Assembly: GCA_001828855.1 (NCBI GenBank)
Contig: MHZT01000001.1
Coordinates: 1-64,000, forward strand
Source of the DNA: Rhodobacterales bacterium RIFCSPHIGHO2_02_FULL_62_130
GTDB lineage: Bacteria > Pseudomonadota > Alphaproteobacteria > Rhodobacterales > Rhodobacteraceae
Length of the DNA stretch: 64,000 nucleotides
Direction: 5' to 3'
Below are positions 62,702 through 64,000 of the stretch, piece after piece. The position numbers were made by a program, and so were the translations under genes. The notes below the pieces were generated by a model. It saw nothing but the letters and a program-made list of their open reading frames with translations, ran no database searches and was not told where the DNA came from. Position 1 is the stretch's first letter; every line of letters starts with the position of its first letter.

Positions 62702-64000
62702 ATGTTGCGCTTTATCGGTCTTGGTCTGGCCGCAGCCCTGTCTTGGACGGGGCAGGCGATGGCCGATGCTGTCAGCACCTTTACACTAGACAACGGGCTT
62801 GAGGTGGTGGTCATCGAAGATCACCGCGCGCCCGTTGTGGTGCATATGGTCTGGTATCGCATCGGGGCTGCTGACGAATCCGCAGGCCATTCCGGCATCG
62901 CGCATTTTCTGGAACACCTGATGTTCAAAGGCACCGACGAGGTGGCCTCGGGCGATTTCTCGGCCATCGTCGAGGCGCAGGGCGGCAATGACAACGCCTT
63001 TACCAGCCACGATTATACCGCCTATTTCCAGCGGGTTGCCGCCGACCGTCTTGATCTGATGATGAAGATGGAGGCCGACCGGATGCGCGATCTGCGGCTG
63101 ACAGAAGAGGATGTTCTGACCGAACGCGACGTGATCCTTGAAGAACGCGGCCAACGCACCGACAGCGATCCGGGGGCGCTTTTGTCGGAACAGATGTCGG
63201 CGGCGCAATTCCTGAACCATTCCTACGGTGTTCCGATCATCGGCTGGCGGCACGAGATTGGCGCCCTGTCGCGGCAGGATGCGCTGGATTTCTATCAGGC
63301 CAATTATGCGCCGAACAACGCGATCCTTGTGGTCGCGGGCGATGTGACGCCTGACGATGTGCTGGAATTGGCCAAGACCCATTACGGCCCGCTGGCCCCG
63401 TCTGACCGCATCACCCCGCGCGACCGCCCGTCCGAGCCACCGCAACTGACCGAACGCCGCATGGTTTTCGCGGATGAACGGGTTTCGGAACCCTACATGA
63501 TCCGCACCTATCTGGCACCGGAACGCAACGCGGGCGATCAATCCGAAGCTGCCGCGCTGACCATGCTGGCGGAATTGCTGGGCGGGTCCGGCACGACCTC
63601 GGTTTTCGCGCGGGCCTTGCAGTTTGAAACGCAAACGGCGGTTTGGGCTTCGGCGTTTTACAATGGCACTTCGGTTGATCCCGATACATTCGGTGTGGTG
63701 ATCATGCCGGCTCCGGGGATCAGCCTTGCCGATGCCGAGGCCGCTTTGGACGGGGTGATTGCCAAGTTCCTGAAAGATGGCGTCAATCCCGACGATTTTG
63801 CCCGCATCAAGGCGCAGGTCCGCGCCTCGGAAATCTATGCCCGAGATGACGCGCAGGCGCTTGCGCGCGAGTATGGCGAGGCTTTGGCGGTTGGTCTGAC
63901 GGTGCAGGATGTGCAGGACTGGCCCGCCGCCCTGCAGGCTGTGACCCCCGAAGATGTGATGGCAGCCGCGCATAAGGTGCTGGACCGCAAACAGGCCGTG
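62702..64000 (+). CDS. M16 family zinc protease, N-terminal part (cut by window edge)
   Basis: The frame from ATG 62702 is open to the window end (433 codons). Signal peptide MLRFIGLGLAAALSWTGQAMA, then VVIEDHRAPVVVHMVWYRIGAADE and HFLEH (residues 68-72), the inverted zinc motif, with ERDVILEERGQR supplying the third ligand. Such periplasmic pitrilysin-type proteases often come as a pair of adjacent genes, the second being a non-catalytic partner; that would lie outside the window. GGGAGTC precedes the start. Confidence 0.93.
   Translation, partial: MLRFIGLGLAAALSWTGQAMADAVSTFTLDNGLEVVVIEDHRAPVVVHMVWYRIGAADESAGHSGIAHFLEHLMFKGTDEVASGDFSAIVEAQGGNDNAFTSHDYTAYFQRVAADRLDLMMKMEADRMRDLRLTEEDVLTERDVILEERGQRTDSDPGALLSEQMSAAQFLNHSYGVPIIGWRHEIGALSRQDALDFYQANYAPNNAILVVAGDVTPDDVLELAKTHYGPLAPSDRITPRDRPSEPPQLTERRMVFADERVSEPYMIRTYLAPERNAGDQSEAAALTMLAELLGGSGTTSVFARALQFETQTAVWASAFYNGTSVDPDTFGVVIMPAPGISLADAEAALDGVIAKFLKDGVNPDDFARIKAQVRASEIYARDDAQALAREYGEALAVGLTVQDVQDWPAALQAVTPEDVMAAAHKVLDRKQAV

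Noticed and set aside
62786-63973. 395-codon minus-strand open frame at the right end
   Set aside because: The plus-strand frame from 62702 encodes an M16 protease with HFLEH; the minus frame is antisense to it.

Overview
This is a gene-dense chromosomal window (roughly 62-65% G+C by eye) of an alphaproteobacterium of the Rhodobacterales (Rhodobacter/Gemmobacter-like Paracoccaceae). Supporting signs are a CcrM-type GANTC methyltransferase next to RNase HII, a CenR-like response regulator, the families DUF6473, DUF2125, DUF3035, DUF3576 and DUF4170, a DciA-like protein, and small hairpin repeats at gene ends that look typical of this group. The genus cannot be fixed from sequence alone. I see no rRNA, tRNA, prophage, insertion sequence or CRISPR array. 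I support 62 protein genes, two of them cut by the window edges.

Layout. 1-5.5 kb: 3-hydroxyacyl-CoA dehydrogenase (cut at the left edge), a DUF6473 protein, etfBA, a corrinoid adenosyltransferase with a HIG1-like membrane protein, an SDR and an SH3-domain protein. 5.6-13.5 kb: parC, a membrane-anchored winged-helix protein, small secreted proteins, rnhB, ccrM and a methyltransferase. 13.5-18.2 kb: an AlkB-type monooxygenase, mutY, a DciA-like protein, a DsbA-type thioredoxin-fold protein and a family III CoA-transferase. 18.3-25.7 kb: an envelope block on the minus strand (lpxK, waaA-like, DUF4170, cysQ-like, pmbA-like), split by a plus-strand DEAD-box helicase with a long tandem-repeat tail. 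25.9-30.5 kb: DUF2125, SDR plus enoyl-CoA hydratase-like pair, an HNH protein and a flavoprotein. 30.7-37.5 kb: a polyamine-type ABC importer with an aminobutyraldehyde dehydrogenase, in the order of E. coli ydcSTUV-patD, with a LysR gene upstream. 37.6-44.4 kb: GAF, HPP-CBS, holA, lptE, leuS and DUF3576. 44.8-52.4 kb: porin, YggS, amylosucrase, L,D-transpeptidase, ribA, a CenR-like regulator, two tandem small-RNA candidates and xthA. 52.4-64 kb: GT2, a two-domain SGNH/glycosidase-like protein, a saccharopine dehydrogenase pair, heparinase II/III, purH, lspA, a BamF-like lipoprotein and an M16 protease cut by the right edge.

How it fits together. Most genes are housekeeping: envelope biogenesis (lpxK, waaA, lptE, lspA, BamF-like, porin), replication and cell cycle (parC, ccrM, holA, DciA-like, CenR-like) and catabolism (ETF, polyamine uptake, saccharopine pathway). 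The more unusual signals are: (i) two tandem intrinsically terminated RNA candidates at 50.86-51.09 kb sharing the core CTCCCTGTTGGACCT; (ii) a ccrM leader with three GANTC sites, a DnaA-box match and a stem that could mask the ribosome binding site; (iii) a leuS segment with foreign-looking codon use; (iv) an SGNH-like domain fused to a GH-A-like glycosidase domain; (v) three families of small hairpin repeats at gene ends, one with a consistent polarity just after stop codons.
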